Position numbers and translations under genes: made by a program. Of a stretch of DNA of 8,382 nucleotides, positions 1 to 6,665 are shown piece after piece (the first letter of the stretch is position 1; every line of letters starts with the position of its first letter). The stretch covers positions 1-8,382 of the forward strand of contig CAYGRM010000302.1 of NCBI GenBank assembly GCA_964352225.1, given 5' to 3'. Origin of the DNA: CAJQQY01 sp964352225. GTDB taxonomy: Bacteria > Bacteroidota > Bacteroidia > Chitinophagales > Saprospiraceae. The notes below the pieces were generated by a model. That model saw only the letters and a list, made by a program, of their open reading frames with translations, was not told the origin of the DNA and did no database searches.

Positions 1-1
1 A

Positions 2-1072
2 AACATGGGACTCGAACGAAAGTATTTAATCGTGGTGGTGATGACTTTTGTTTTTGGTGCCTTAGGTGTTTTTGTTGGTTATGAAAATAATATTGCACTT
101 GTTCCAATTGCTGCCGTTTTAGCTTTAGCACTTGGAGGTGATTTGATTTTAGCAGTAGGTATTTCAGTAGGAGGAATTACAGTTGGATTTGGACTTTCTC
201 CTTTTAATCCCTACACCGTTGGCATTGGGCATCAGATTGCAGAAATGCCAATTTTTTCTGGTGCGTTGTTGCGTTCAATATTGTGCATGATGGGACTGTC
301 GATGTTGGCATATTATAATGTTCGTTATTTCAAAAAGACCTTAAGTAATCCAGAGAAGAGTTTAGGATATGGATTAGATTCGTCAGGTTTGGGGTTAACA
401 AAAAATATCCAAGCTTACTCCATGACTTCGAATAATTGGTTGGTGTTAGCCATATTTTTAGGAGGTTTAGGTATGATGTTATTTGGAATTTTTAATTATC
501 ATTGGTACTTAATTGAGATATCTTCCATCTTTATAATGATTGCAATTGTGGTAGGAATAGCCGCGCGAATGTCAAGTAGAGAAATTAGTGAAACAACTTT
601 AAAGTCTATCGCAGTCGTCGCTCCAGGAGCATTTATGGTTGGCTATGCTACAACTATCCGAGTAATTTTGGAATCTGGAAATATTAGTGATACAATTGCT
701 TTTGAGTTGTCGAATATATTAGTTCAGCTTCCAATTTATGCTTCGGCATTTTTGATGTCGATAGCTCAAAGTATCATGAATCTTTTTATTCCTTCGGGAA
801 GTGGACAAGCCTTGGCAACACTTCCGATTATGATTCCCGTTGGAGATTTAGTTGGACTAACTAGACAAACGACTATTTTAGCTTTCCAAATTGGAGATGG
901 AGTAACCAATATTGTCAATCCAACCCTGGGAGGTTTAATCGCTATGTTAAGTATGTGCAGAGTACCTTTTGATCGTTGGTTGCGATTTATTTTTCCTTTG
1001 TGTGGGTGGATACTTTTATTAGCTTGGGGATTTTTGATGTTTGCGGTAGCAATAGAGTGGGGGCCTGCTTAG
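2..1072 (+). CDS. YfcC-family (DcuC/ArcD-like) membrane transporter, 5'-truncated by window edge
   Basis: A polytopic inner-membrane carrier of the YfcC family (ion-transporter superfamily related to DcuC, ArcD and AbgT), expected to move carboxylates, amino acids or peptides using an ion gradient; the substrate is not known. Numbering from the ATG at base 5, two family signatures are visible. The first is a loop at about residues 65-86 (SPFNPYTVGIG followed by IAEMPIFSG). The second is IPSGSGQA at 262-269, followed by LTRQTT and GDGVTNIVNPT at 298-307; such paired loops are typical substrate-site hairpins. About nine hydrophobic segments are seen. The frame stays open to the left edge, and YfcC proteins usually carry some 100-150 further N-terminal residues, so the ATG at base 5 is probably internal and the true start lies outside. 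The downstream deacylase gene suggests N-acyl amino acids or small peptides as cargo (inference). Family assignment is firm, substrate open. Confidence 0.88.
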   Translation, partial: NMGLERKYLIVVVMTFVFGALGVFVGYENNIALVPIAAVLALALGGDLILAVGISVGGITVGFGLSPFNPYTVGIGHQIAEMPIFSGALLRSILCMMGLSMLAYYNVRYFKKTLSNPEKSLGYGLDSSGLGLTKNIQAYSMTSNNWLVLAIFLGGLGMMLFGIFNYHWYLIEISSIFIMIAIVVGIAARMSSREISETTLKSIAVVAPGAFMVGYATTIRVILESGNISDTIAFELSNILVQLPIYASAFLMSIAQSIMNLFIPSGSGQALATLPIMIPVGDLVGLTRQTTILAFQIGDGVTNIVNPTLGGLIAMLSMCRVPFDRWLRFIFPLCGWILLLAWGFLMFAVAIEWGPA

Positions 1073-1191
1073 AGCATTTAATAGTTCTATAACGTAGAGA
1101 GAGAATCAACTTAAAAATAAAATTTTGCTTTTTGGAATTAGGAATTGATTTTTTATAACAATATAATTACAGATATTAGAAAATAATAATA

Positions 1192-2388
1192 ATGGAAAAT
1201 TTAGTAAAAAATTCATTAGAGATCAGTCAGGAAAGTGCAGTAGCAATTTTATCAAAATTAGTTTCCTTTCCAGTCCTCGGAGGTGAAAGTAATATTCCAA
1301 TTGCGGAATGGATTGAGCAATATCTATCAGAGCATGGAGTAGAATTTACCAATGTCCCAAATGAGGAAGGCAACAAAAGGTCCATTCATTGTCGAATTGG
1401 ACCAGCAGTCGATGGAGGAGTAATTCTCTCAGGACATCAAGATGTTGTTCCTGTCGAAGGTCAGACTTGGGTAACCGATCCATTTGTTTTGACGGATAAA
1501 AATGACGGAAAATTATATGCTCGAGGTTCATGTGATATGAAAGGTTTTTTAGCATGCTGTTTGGCCGCCTTGCCAGAAATGCTAAAAGCAGATTTGAAAA
1601 AACCCATCTATTTTGCTTTTTCCTATGACGAAGAAATTGGATGTTTGGCCGCTCCGGAGTTAGCAGAGCACATCAAAACTACCTATTCCGAAAAACCGAA
1701 ATATGCTATCATTGGTGAACCTTCGATGATGCAACCAGTCGTTGGTCAAAAGGGAATAGTTGTTTATAAGACACATGTAAACGGTTCAGCGGGGCATAGT
1801 AGTGGGATTAGAAAAGAAGTAAGTGCCATCAATGAAGCAGCTCGGTTGATTTTATGGTTAGAGAATAAAATGAATCGACTTGTGGCAGATGGACGAGTTG
1901 ATGAAAGATTTACTCCACCACATACTTCCATTCATTGTGGGATTTTCGAAAGAAGTGGTATTGCACCAAATGTAATTTCTGATTATGCCAGTTTTAATTG
2001 GGATTGTCGCGTAATTCCCATGGATAAGAGCACCGAGATCCTTGCAGAATTTGAAGCTTACTGCAGAGATTTAGAAAAGTGCAACCGATCTAAATTTCCT
2101 GATTTTAAAATTACTACTGACCTAGATCATTCGGATGTTCCTCCTTTGGACACTCCTCAACATTTGTCAGTAGTACCTTTAATTCAAGAGATTTCTGGAA
2201 TAAAAGAATTAACCACAGTAGCCTATGCTGCCGAAGCTGGACAGTTTTCGAATGCAGGATTTGAGACTGTAATTTGTGGTCCAGGAGATATTGCTCAAGC
2301 ACATCGAGCGAATGAATTCATTGCCAAAGATCAATTGAATAAAGGAGTGGAATTTATGTTTAGATTGATCAAGAAATTCTCCGAATAG
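1192..2388 (+). CDS. argE: ArgE-type M20 metallo-deacylase (acetylornithine deacetylase family)
   Basis: A cytoplasmic zinc-dependent amidohydrolase of the M20 family, ArgE branch; the family reaction is N-acetyl-L-ornithine + water to ornithine + acetate. At 398 residues it has full length. The expected metal and catalytic set is present: H82 and D84 in GHQDVVP, D115 in ARGSCDMKGF, catalytic E147 and metal-binding E148 in YDEEIGC, E176 in GEPS, and H371 in AQAHRANEF. The lid/dimer histidine is H202 in AGHSS. CGPG at 362-365 and the TEAG-like AEAG at 347-350 fit ArgE rather than DapE or carboxypeptidase G. The ATG follows an A/T-rich leader with no Shine-Dalgarno, as usual in Bacteroidota. 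The 119-bp gap to the transporter holds no clear promoter or terminator, so co-transcription is plausible. No arginine-biosynthesis gene is next to it, so a catabolic role on other N-acyl amino acids is a real alternative. Confidence 0.9.
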   Translation: MENLVKNSLEISQESAVAILSKLVSFPVLGGESNIPIAEWIEQYLSEHGVEFTNVPNEEGNKRSIHCRIGPAVDGGVILSGHQDVVPVEGQTWVTDPFVLTDKNDGKLYARGSCDMKGFLACCLAALPEMLKADLKKPIYFAFSYDEEIGCLAAPELAEHIKTTYSEKPKYAIIGEPSMMQPVVGQKGIVVYKTHVNGSAGHSSGIRKEVSAINEAARLILWLENKMNRLVADGRVDERFTPPHTSIHCGIFERSGIAPNVISDYASFNWDCRVIPMDKSTEILAEFEAYCRDLEKCNRSKFPDFKITTDLDHSDVPPLDTPQHLSVVPLIQEISGIKELTTVAYAAEAGQFSNAGFETVICGPGDIAQAHRANEFIAKDQLNKGVEFMFRLIKKFSE

Positions 2389-2391
2389 ATT

Positions 2392-3150
2392 TTACTTATC
2401 TAGCCATCCTTTAAAATTGCCAACTCGTTCTCTACTCACAATGACTTCGTCATTTGGACTAGGAAGTAATTCTAATTTGAGGCGACTGTTAAAATAGGTA
2501 TTGATTTTATGAATAGAAGAAAGTTTGGTGATATACTTTCTATTTACTCTGAAATGAAAATCAGGATCCAAGCATTCCTCTAATTGATCTAGCGTAAAAT
2601 CTAAAATATGCCTTTTTCCATTAATGTTTTTAGCACATACAATTTTATCTTCAGAGTAAAAATATGCAATGTCATTAATTGGAATGTAGGAAAACTCTTG
2701 ACCTGTTTTTACTAAAAATCTTTCCTTGTACTTTTTACTTTGAATATTATTTAAAAGAGCTTGGATGGCAGACGAATCGTACGTTTGAGGTTTTTGAAAT
2801 ATTTCTTCAAACTTCTGCATAGCCTTGGTAAGTTCCTCAGGATCAATAGGTTTAAGTAAATAATCCACACTATTCACTTTAAATGCTTTTAATGAATATT
2901 GATCATATGCAGTTGTAAAAATTACAGGAGATTTAATTGTTGTTTGTTGAAAAATATCAAAACTCAAACCGTCTGCCAGCTGAATATCCATAAAAATTAA
3001 ATCTGGCGCTTCAAAAGTGTTTAACCACTTTACAGCAGATTCTACGCTATCAATTACATCTACTATTTCAGCATGTGGAGCGCACTCATTGATTAATTTT
3101 TTTAAACGGAGAGCTGCTGGGCGTTCATCTTCTATAATGAGAGTTTTCAT
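2392..3150 (-). CDS. LytTR-family response regulator
   Basis: A cytoplasmic two-component response regulator of 252 residues, the normal size for the AgrA/LytR-like LytTR class, which bends and activates promoters. The receiver domain (about 1-120) has the acidic pair E7/D8, the phosphoacceptor D55 in FMDIQL, the switch threonine T80 in FTTA, and K100 in LLKP. A linker with an amphipathic stretch follows, then the LytTR DNA-binding domain (about 144-250). There VKTGQEF, the FYSEDKI strand, the FRVNRKYIT core at 200-208, and the closing VSRERVGNFKGWL are all typical. Its ATG lies inside the end of the kinase gene (ATGA overlap), indicating translational coupling and a cognate pair. The stop is 3 bp from the argE stop on the other strand. 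No missing key residue is seen. Its regulon cannot be inferred from the window. Confidence 0.95.
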   Translation of the reverse strand: MKTLIIEDERPAALRLKKLINECAPHAEIVDVIDSVESAVKWLNTFEAPDLIFMDIQLADGLSFDIFQQTTIKSPVIFTTAYDQYSLKAFKVNSVDYLLKPIDPEELTKAMQKFEEIFQKPQTYDSSAIQALLNNIQSKKYKERFLVKTGQEFSYIPINDIAYFYSEDKIVCAKNINGKRHILDFTLDQLEECLDPDFHFRVNRKYITKLSSIHKINTYFNSRLKLELLPSPNDEVIVSRERVGNFKGWLDK

Positions 3151-4229
3151 ACAGGAGTGGTTTTGAGTGAAGTGTTTTTTTCAAAAATAACTTGATCAAC
3201 AAATGGAAGAGCTACTAAAAATGAATCGCTGGTAACGATCACATCTACTTCTTTTTTGGTAAAAAATTGATATCGATTTTTAATGTTTTGCAAGCCCATG
3301 CTCGTTGATGGAATAACTTGATTTTTTTTCTGTAGATTATTTTTGATGATCAATTTATCTTTTTGAATGGACACACTTATAGTCAATGGTTTTTGTGTAG
3401 ATATGATGTTATGTTTGATGACATTTTCAAATAAGATTTGCAAAGATAACGGTACGATTTTTCTTTGATGGTAGTCTGTTGGAATGTCAATGTCAATTAT
3501 CAAGTTCTCACCGAATCTTTCTTTTAAGAGGAAAACATAGGCATTTAAAAATTCTAATTCATCACTTATCGAAACGATTTTTTGATCTCTAATTTCTAAA
3601 ATATAGCGATACACCTTTGATAGTTTTTGTACAAAATTTACTGCTTTGTCTGGTGCTTCAGGAATTAAATAAGTCAAGGTATTTAGACTATTAAAAAGAA
3701 AATGAGGGTTCACTTGATTCTTTAATCCTTCGAGTTGACTTTGAATATTTTCTCTTTGAAGTTGTTCTTTTTCCTGAATTGATTTTTGCAATTTGGTATA
3801 AAAGATAATCCCTTCATAAATTGCCCAAGTCAAAAAGATAGACATAAAACTTCCAACTACTTCTGACAGATCACCTTTAGGTACTTTATGCCAATCATCA
3901 GGAATACAAACTTCTATTAAATTACCAATGACCACTTTAATCACAAAATATCCTAAAATCATTAAACCTAATTGAGCGATTAATCTCTTCCAGATCTGGT
4001 CTTCTTCCGAAAATTGGTTTAACAAAAATGAAGTTACATATCTAAAAATAATCCAATAGGTAAAAGTGTAAATAATACCAACAGTAAAACACCGCCTAAA
4101 AAAAAATAGTTTATTTTCAGAAAAAAGCTCAGGGAACATGATAATATTTATCACAAATGCAATGATTGGAATTCCAATTAACATTAACCATTTATCATTG
4201 AACCCTAATGTATTTTTTACATAAGCCAT
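3147..4229 (-). CDS. LytS-type sensor histidine kinase (His_kinase family)
   Basis: A membrane sensor kinase of 360 residues, cognate to the overlapping LytTR regulator. About four membrane segments (roughly 13-31, 45-68, 83-103 and 125-144) form a compact sensor with only short loops and no large periplasmic domain, so it probably senses a membrane or small-molecule signal. A short coiled coil (about 145-170, KLQKSIQEKEQLQREN) leads to the phosphoacceptor H176 in NQVNPHFLFNSLN, the hallmark of this family. The ATP-binding part shows the N-box LQILFENVIKHN (263-274; E268, N269, H273, N274) and the G-box GLQNIKNRY (312-320), a normal reduced set for this class. The chosen ATG gives a short cytoplasmic N-terminus before the first membrane helix. 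The only upstream space free of the preceding terminator is about 50 bp, which holds an A10 tract (- strand) but no convincing promoter box. Confidence 0.94.
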   Translation of the reverse strand: MAYVKNTLGFNDKWLMLIGIPIIAFVINIIMFPELFSENKLFFFRRCFTVGIIYTFTYWIIFRYVTSFLLNQFSEEDQIWKRLIAQLGLMILGYFVIKVVIGNLIEVCIPDDWHKVPKGDLSEVVGSFMSIFLTWAIYEGIIFYTKLQKSIQEKEQLQRENIQSQLEGLKNQVNPHFLFNSLNTLTYLIPEAPDKAVNFVQKLSKVYRYILEIRDQKIVSISDELEFLNAYVFLLKERFGENLIIDIDIPTDYHQRKIVPLSLQILFENVIKHNIISTQKPLTISVSIQKDKLIIKNNLQKKNQVIPSTSMGLQNIKNRYQFFTKKEVDVIVTSDSFLVALPFVDQVIFEKNTSLKTTPV

Positions 4230-4276
4230 AAAATAAATTTACGAAGATTAGTTGATTTTTTTTTTGCTAAAAACTT

Positions 4277-4315
4277 AAAAAAAGGATGAACCAATTTTAA
4301 AATTGCTTCATCCTT
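4277..4315 (-). terminator. Rho-independent terminator after the lipoprotein gene
   Basis: A 34-bp inverted repeat at 4282-4315 pairs AAGGATGAA with TTCATCCTT, has one C/C mismatch, and continues into a perfect CAATTTTAAAATTG palindrome. Read leftward it is followed at once by a run of seven T (two inside the stem), then AAG and five more T. Read rightward there is no T run, so it is oriented for - strand transcripts arriving from the lipoprotein gene about 138 nt upstream. It also separates that unit from the kinase-regulator operon. Confidence 0.85.
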
Positions 4316-4344
4316 CATTCAAACTATTTATTTATAAAACGAAA

Positions 4345-4367
4345 ATCAAATGGTAGTAACCATTGAT
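4345..4367. repeat. Small hairpin in the 3' untranslated stretch of the lipoprotein transcript
   Basis: ATCA plus ATGGT, separated by one bulged A, pair with ACCAT plus TGAT across a four-base AGTA loop. It lies between the lipoprotein stop and the terminator. It may protect the transcript's 3' end, or it may be chance pairing in AT-rich DNA; no T run follows it in either direction. The rest of 4230-4453 shows no gene I can support. Confidence 0.4.
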
Positions 4368-4453
4368 TCCTTAATTTGAGTTTTTTGTTTGAAGTTTAAA
4401 AACACTTTCTGATGAGTTGTTGATTTTTTAGGATGGATTGTAGTTTTTTCTGA

Positions 4454-5119
4454 TTATTCTATGCGATCCAAATGCCAAGTTACATCAGGAGTTTGAAATC
4501 CAACCAATCCTTGAGTTTTGGAGTAGTAATATTTAACAGAGTCTTCTTCCGCTGCTAGTACATTAGTAAATTCTTTCCCATTTAAAGTGATGGAGTTTTT
4601 TTCTAATAAGAATTGATTAATCGTAGTTTCGGATTCCTGGAAGTTTCCAGAAAATTGAATATCCGTAATTGTACTTGCTTGAGATATAAAATTCCCTGTT
4701 GAAAATGCAACCCGCATGATGCTGTAAAAATTTTGGGTATTTTCTTCATAGACTTCAGAGGAAAATAATAAATCCATCAATGTGGTTTGAGCCTCATCTC
4801 GAAAAATAAATCTAAATGATTCTGAGTCGAAATATTCGCAGGTGGAATTACCTTTGATTTTTGGTTCAGTACAGATCGTTTTGATGCAAAGTTGATCTTG
4901 GGAAAATTTTTTACCATCAGGAGCGAACAAGGTTAAACTATCACCCATGCCATTTTTAAAAATCAATTTTTCGTTGCCAACGTATGGATTAAATTCTAAT
5001 GTCGCTGATCGTAAATTTAGATCGCCTAATTTTTTATCAGGAGGGCAAACGTTTTTTTTGCATGAAAAAGAAAAGATTAAAATCAAAAAAGAAAGGGTAG
5101 GGAGGATTATTTTTCGCAT
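4454..5119 (-). CDS. Small predicted lipoprotein, function unknown
   Basis: A 221-residue protein that I do not recognise beyond its export signal. The N-terminus MRKIILPT, a hydrophobic core to residue 19 and the sequence FSFSC form a type II signal with lipidation expected on C20; the loose lipobox with S at -1 is common in Bacteroidota. The two lysines after the cysteine are not an acidic surface-export signal, so a periplasm-facing location is as likely as the cell surface. The mature part contains four further cysteines in its first half (C25, C78, C83 and C94), which could form disulphides. It is rich in alternating hydrophobic and polar residues, suggesting a mostly beta fold. The ATG directly precedes the signal peptide. 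It lies 82 bp behind the amidase stop, a gap mostly filled by the REPIN-like element, and no promoter box is visible there. Co-transcription with the amidase is therefore likely. Confidence 0.75.
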   Translation of the reverse strand: MRKIILPTLSFLILIFSFSCKKNVCPPDKKLGDLNLRSATLEFNPYVGNEKLIFKNGMGDSLTLFAPDGKKFSQDQLCIKTICTEPKIKGNSTCEYFDSESFRFIFRDEAQTTLMDLLFSSEVYEENTQNFYSIMRVAFSTGNFISQASTITDIQFSGNFQESETTINQFLLEKNSITLNGKEFTNVLAAEEDSVKYYYSKTQGLVGFQTPDVTWHLDRIE

Positions 5120-5140
5120 GATTGAAATTGTTTTTTACTA

Positions 5141-5200
5141 GTAGCAGGACTCTTCTGAGTCCTGTATAAAAATGCTAAACAGGATAGAGAGTCCTGCTAC
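5141..5200. repeat. REPIN/BIME-like element: two inverted GTAG-hairpin REP units
   Basis: REP 1 reads rightward: GTAG at 5141-5144, then a perfect 8-bp hairpin CAGGACTC-TTCT-GAGTCCTG at 5145-5164. A 15-bp A/T-rich linker follows. REP 2 is in opposite orientation: CAGGA-(7 nt)-TCCTG at 5180-5196, then CTAC at 5197-5200, the complement of GTAG. The outer 12 bases at each end are perfectly complementary. A GTAG foot next to a palindrome is the recognised signature of REP sequences mobilised by RAYT (IS200/IS605-like Y1) transposases, and two inverted units form a REPIN/BIME. It starts one base after the amidase stop and ends 21 bp before the lipoprotein start. No T run follows it in either direction, so it is not a standard terminator. 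No transposase is in the window. Confidence 0.72.
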
Positions 5201-5201
5201 G

Positions 5202-6410
5202 TTAAAAAGCCAATGCCTCGTACATCCAATTTGCCAAGGCTTGTCGGTTGTCTTTTAGAAATCGTTGTTGATCTTCTCGATTTCGAATATTACCTAACTC
5301 GATGTAAACAGATTTACCTTTCGTTTCACGAAGCATATGCAAATCTCTTTCTTTGATGGTGCCATGATACTGACCGTTTTTTCGATACTTTTTATATTTG
5401 GAAGCTAATTTCTTTTTAATTTTTTGAGCAAGTTTTAAGCTTGAATTACTACCTGGGTAGTGATAAAAGAAAACATCGGCACGCTGTCCTTTCCCTCTAG
5501 AATCTATGTGAAGAATGATGGTTGTTTGATCTTCATCTTTTACTCCGAGTTTTTTATACTTTTCAAATAAAATATTGATTGCATTGGAACGCTGAAATAG
5601 TCTTTGCTTCTGAGAAAGAGGAATAGCATAATCACCATAGCAATATTCATCTTGATCGCAGCGGAGTAAATTTTCATCTCGAATTCCATCGTCTGGATCC
5701 CTTGTAATCATATAAGCTACGGCTCCATGAGCAATCAAATTTCGGGTGAGTCGAAGAGATATATCATAGGCATATTCATCTTCGCACATGTTCATTTTTC
5801 CTCTCTTTCCAATCGCTCCTGGATCAGGACCACCGTGTCCGCTGACGATGTAAAATACTTTTCCTTTCAGTCGATTGCTGGCAACTGGAACGTGCGCATA
5901 TTTTTTTCCAAAAATTCCAAAGCGACGCGCTTCTTTATATTTCGTTTCAGTTTTTACTGCTTTTTGATGAACAACAATTTCATTTGGATTTACTTTTTCA
6001 TCAACACAATTTAACTCATGAAAAGGAACCCAGAGGATTTGACTATTAACTACAGTTTGACGTCGTAATTCACTTTCTAATAAATATTCATTGTACTCTT
6101 TGATTCGGATAGCTTGTGCCCATTCGGTCAAACCAACGGTCGTCCTAATACTTTTTCCATTGTATTTGTAGATCAAAACGGGGATTTTATAGCTTTTCCC
6201 TGCTTCTAATTTACTGCTTTGATTAGTATTATTTAAGATATGAAATTGTTCGAAATTGCACCGATGATCATTTAATTGATAGCGAGATAAAAGAGTAACA
6301 ATATTATCGCCTGAAAGGGCTGGAACATCGTGGAAGGTGGGCTTGTCATTATCAGCTTTTAAGGAAGATAGACAGATAAATAAAAGACAAAGAAAAACGC
6401 AATTTCTCAT
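5202..6410 (-). CDS. N-acetylmuramoyl-L-alanine amidase (Amidase_3) with LysM-like domain
   Basis: A secreted zinc amidase that would cut the bond between N-acetylmuramic acid and L-alanine in peptidoglycan. The start chosen at 6410 puts a signal peptide at the very N-terminus (MRNCVFLCLLFICLSSLKA, cleavage likely before DND); in-frame ATGs at 6431 and 6449 are alternatives. A LysM-like repeat lies at about 30-78 (SGDNIVTLLSRYQL, then ILNNTN, then KLEAGKSYKIP). After a linker, Amidase_3 begins at about 183: H192 in SGHGGPDPGA, E210 in MCEDEYAYDI, H301 in IILHIDS, and catalytic E371 in VYIELGNIRN match the zinc and catalytic positions. It is divergent: the usual short stretch after TRD is enlarged and holds a cysteine pair (C251, C257), and the H301 strand runs into RGKGQRADVFFY rather than the usual HANS-like sequence. 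It has its own upstream promoter and probably heads a unit with the lipoprotein gene. Confidence 0.88.
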   Translation of the reverse strand: MRNCVFLCLLFICLSSLKADNDKPTFHDVPALSGDNIVTLLSRYQLNDHRCNFEQFHILNNTNQSSKLEAGKSYKIPVLIYKYNGKSIRTTVGLTEWAQAIRIKEYNEYLLESELRRQTVVNSQILWVPFHELNCVDEKVNPNEIVVHQKAVKTETKYKEARRFGIFGKKYAHVPVASNRLKGKVFYIVSGHGGPDPGAIGKRGKMNMCEDEYAYDISLRLTRNLIAHGAVAYMITRDPDDGIRDENLLRCDQDEYCYGDYAIPLSQKQRLFQRSNAINILFEKYKKLGVKDEDQTTIILHIDSRGKGQRADVFFYHYPGSNSSLKLAQKIKKKLASKYKKYRKNGQYHGTIKERDLHMLRETKGKSVYIELGNIRNREDQQRFLKDNRQALANWMYEALAF

Positions 6411-6506
6411 GGCAAAAGTAGTGTTGGTCATAGTATTAAGTATGTACAAGATACATAATTTTTCATTTCAAAAAAGAGCAAATACTTTGGAGATTAGTTA
6501 GATGTG

Positions 6507-6547
6507 AATCAGGTTTAGAGTACAAATATAAAATATCAATCAGGTTT
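6507..6547. repeat. 10-bp direct repeat around the amidase promoter
   Basis: AATCAGGTTT occurs at 6507-6516 and again at 6538-6547, exactly 31 bp apart, about three helical turns. One copy lies in the promoter spacer and the other at the expected start of transcription, so both halves would sit on the same face of the DNA around the -7 box. This is a plausible operator for a dimeric regulator, but it is only an inference from spacing. Confidence 0.5.
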
Positions 6548-6553
6548 GTGCAA
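6523..6553 (-). promoter_or_regulatory. Bacteroidota-type promoter for the amidase gene
   Basis: Read leftward, TATATTTG (bases 6530-6523) is a perfect match to the Bacteroidota -7 consensus TAnnTTTG. A TTG at 6553-6551 stands 20 bp upstream, in the accepted range for the -33 element. Transcription would start near 6516, giving a leader of roughly 105 nt to the ATG at 6410. It is the only clear promoter match noticed in the window. Confidence 0.65.
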
Positions 6554-6583
6554 GTTTTGGGAAAAGGCATGTGGAATCAATCT

Positions 6584-6657
6584 CTAATTGGTTATTAAGA
6601 TCAAAAAAGGAAAACGAAAATTATAGATTTCTTATTCTGATTTTAATAGCCAATTAG
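6584..6657. repeat. Long inverted repeat (20-bp arms) behind the LEA2 gene
   Basis: The arms at 6584-6603 and 6638-6657 pair over all 20 positions when read as + strand RNA (18 Watson-Crick, two G-U). In - strand RNA the same two positions become A-C mismatches. The outer 8 bp (CTAATTGG/CCAATTAG) are perfect. The 34-nt loop carries a T6 tract on the - strand close to the second arm, but no T run follows the whole structure. It begins 8 bp after the LEA2 stop. It may be a processing or termination structure, or the remains of a small palindromic mobile element. Confidence 0.6.
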
Positions 6658-6665
6658 GTAAAAAC

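Noticed and set aside
1346..1555. Antisense frames inside argE (1346-1555 and 2114-2302)
   Set aside because: They mirror conserved ArgE motif regions on the opposite strand and encode nothing recognisable.
4217..4318. 33-codon frame on the - strand (MKDEAILKLVHPFF...) across the terminator into the kinase start
   Set aside because: It lies in the hairpin and a poly-A tract, resembles no known peptide and has no initiation signal; kept only as a side remark in a finding.
4947..5141. 64-codon + strand frame over the lipoprotein start
   Set aside because: Lysine-rich shadow of the lipoprotein signal-peptide region, without domain or promoter.
5141..5200. Rho-independent terminator between amidase and lipoprotein
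   Set aside because: The hairpins are strong, but no T run follows on either strand; the GTAG feet and inverted pair fit a REPIN better.
5141..5200. CRISPR or cruciform origin
   Set aside because: Only two inverted units, no spaced direct repeats, no cas or replication gene nearby.
5727..6014. 95-codon frame on the + strand inside the amidase gene
   Set aside because: Low-complexity Phe/Ser/Ile-rich translation, antisense to a gene with clear catalytic motifs.
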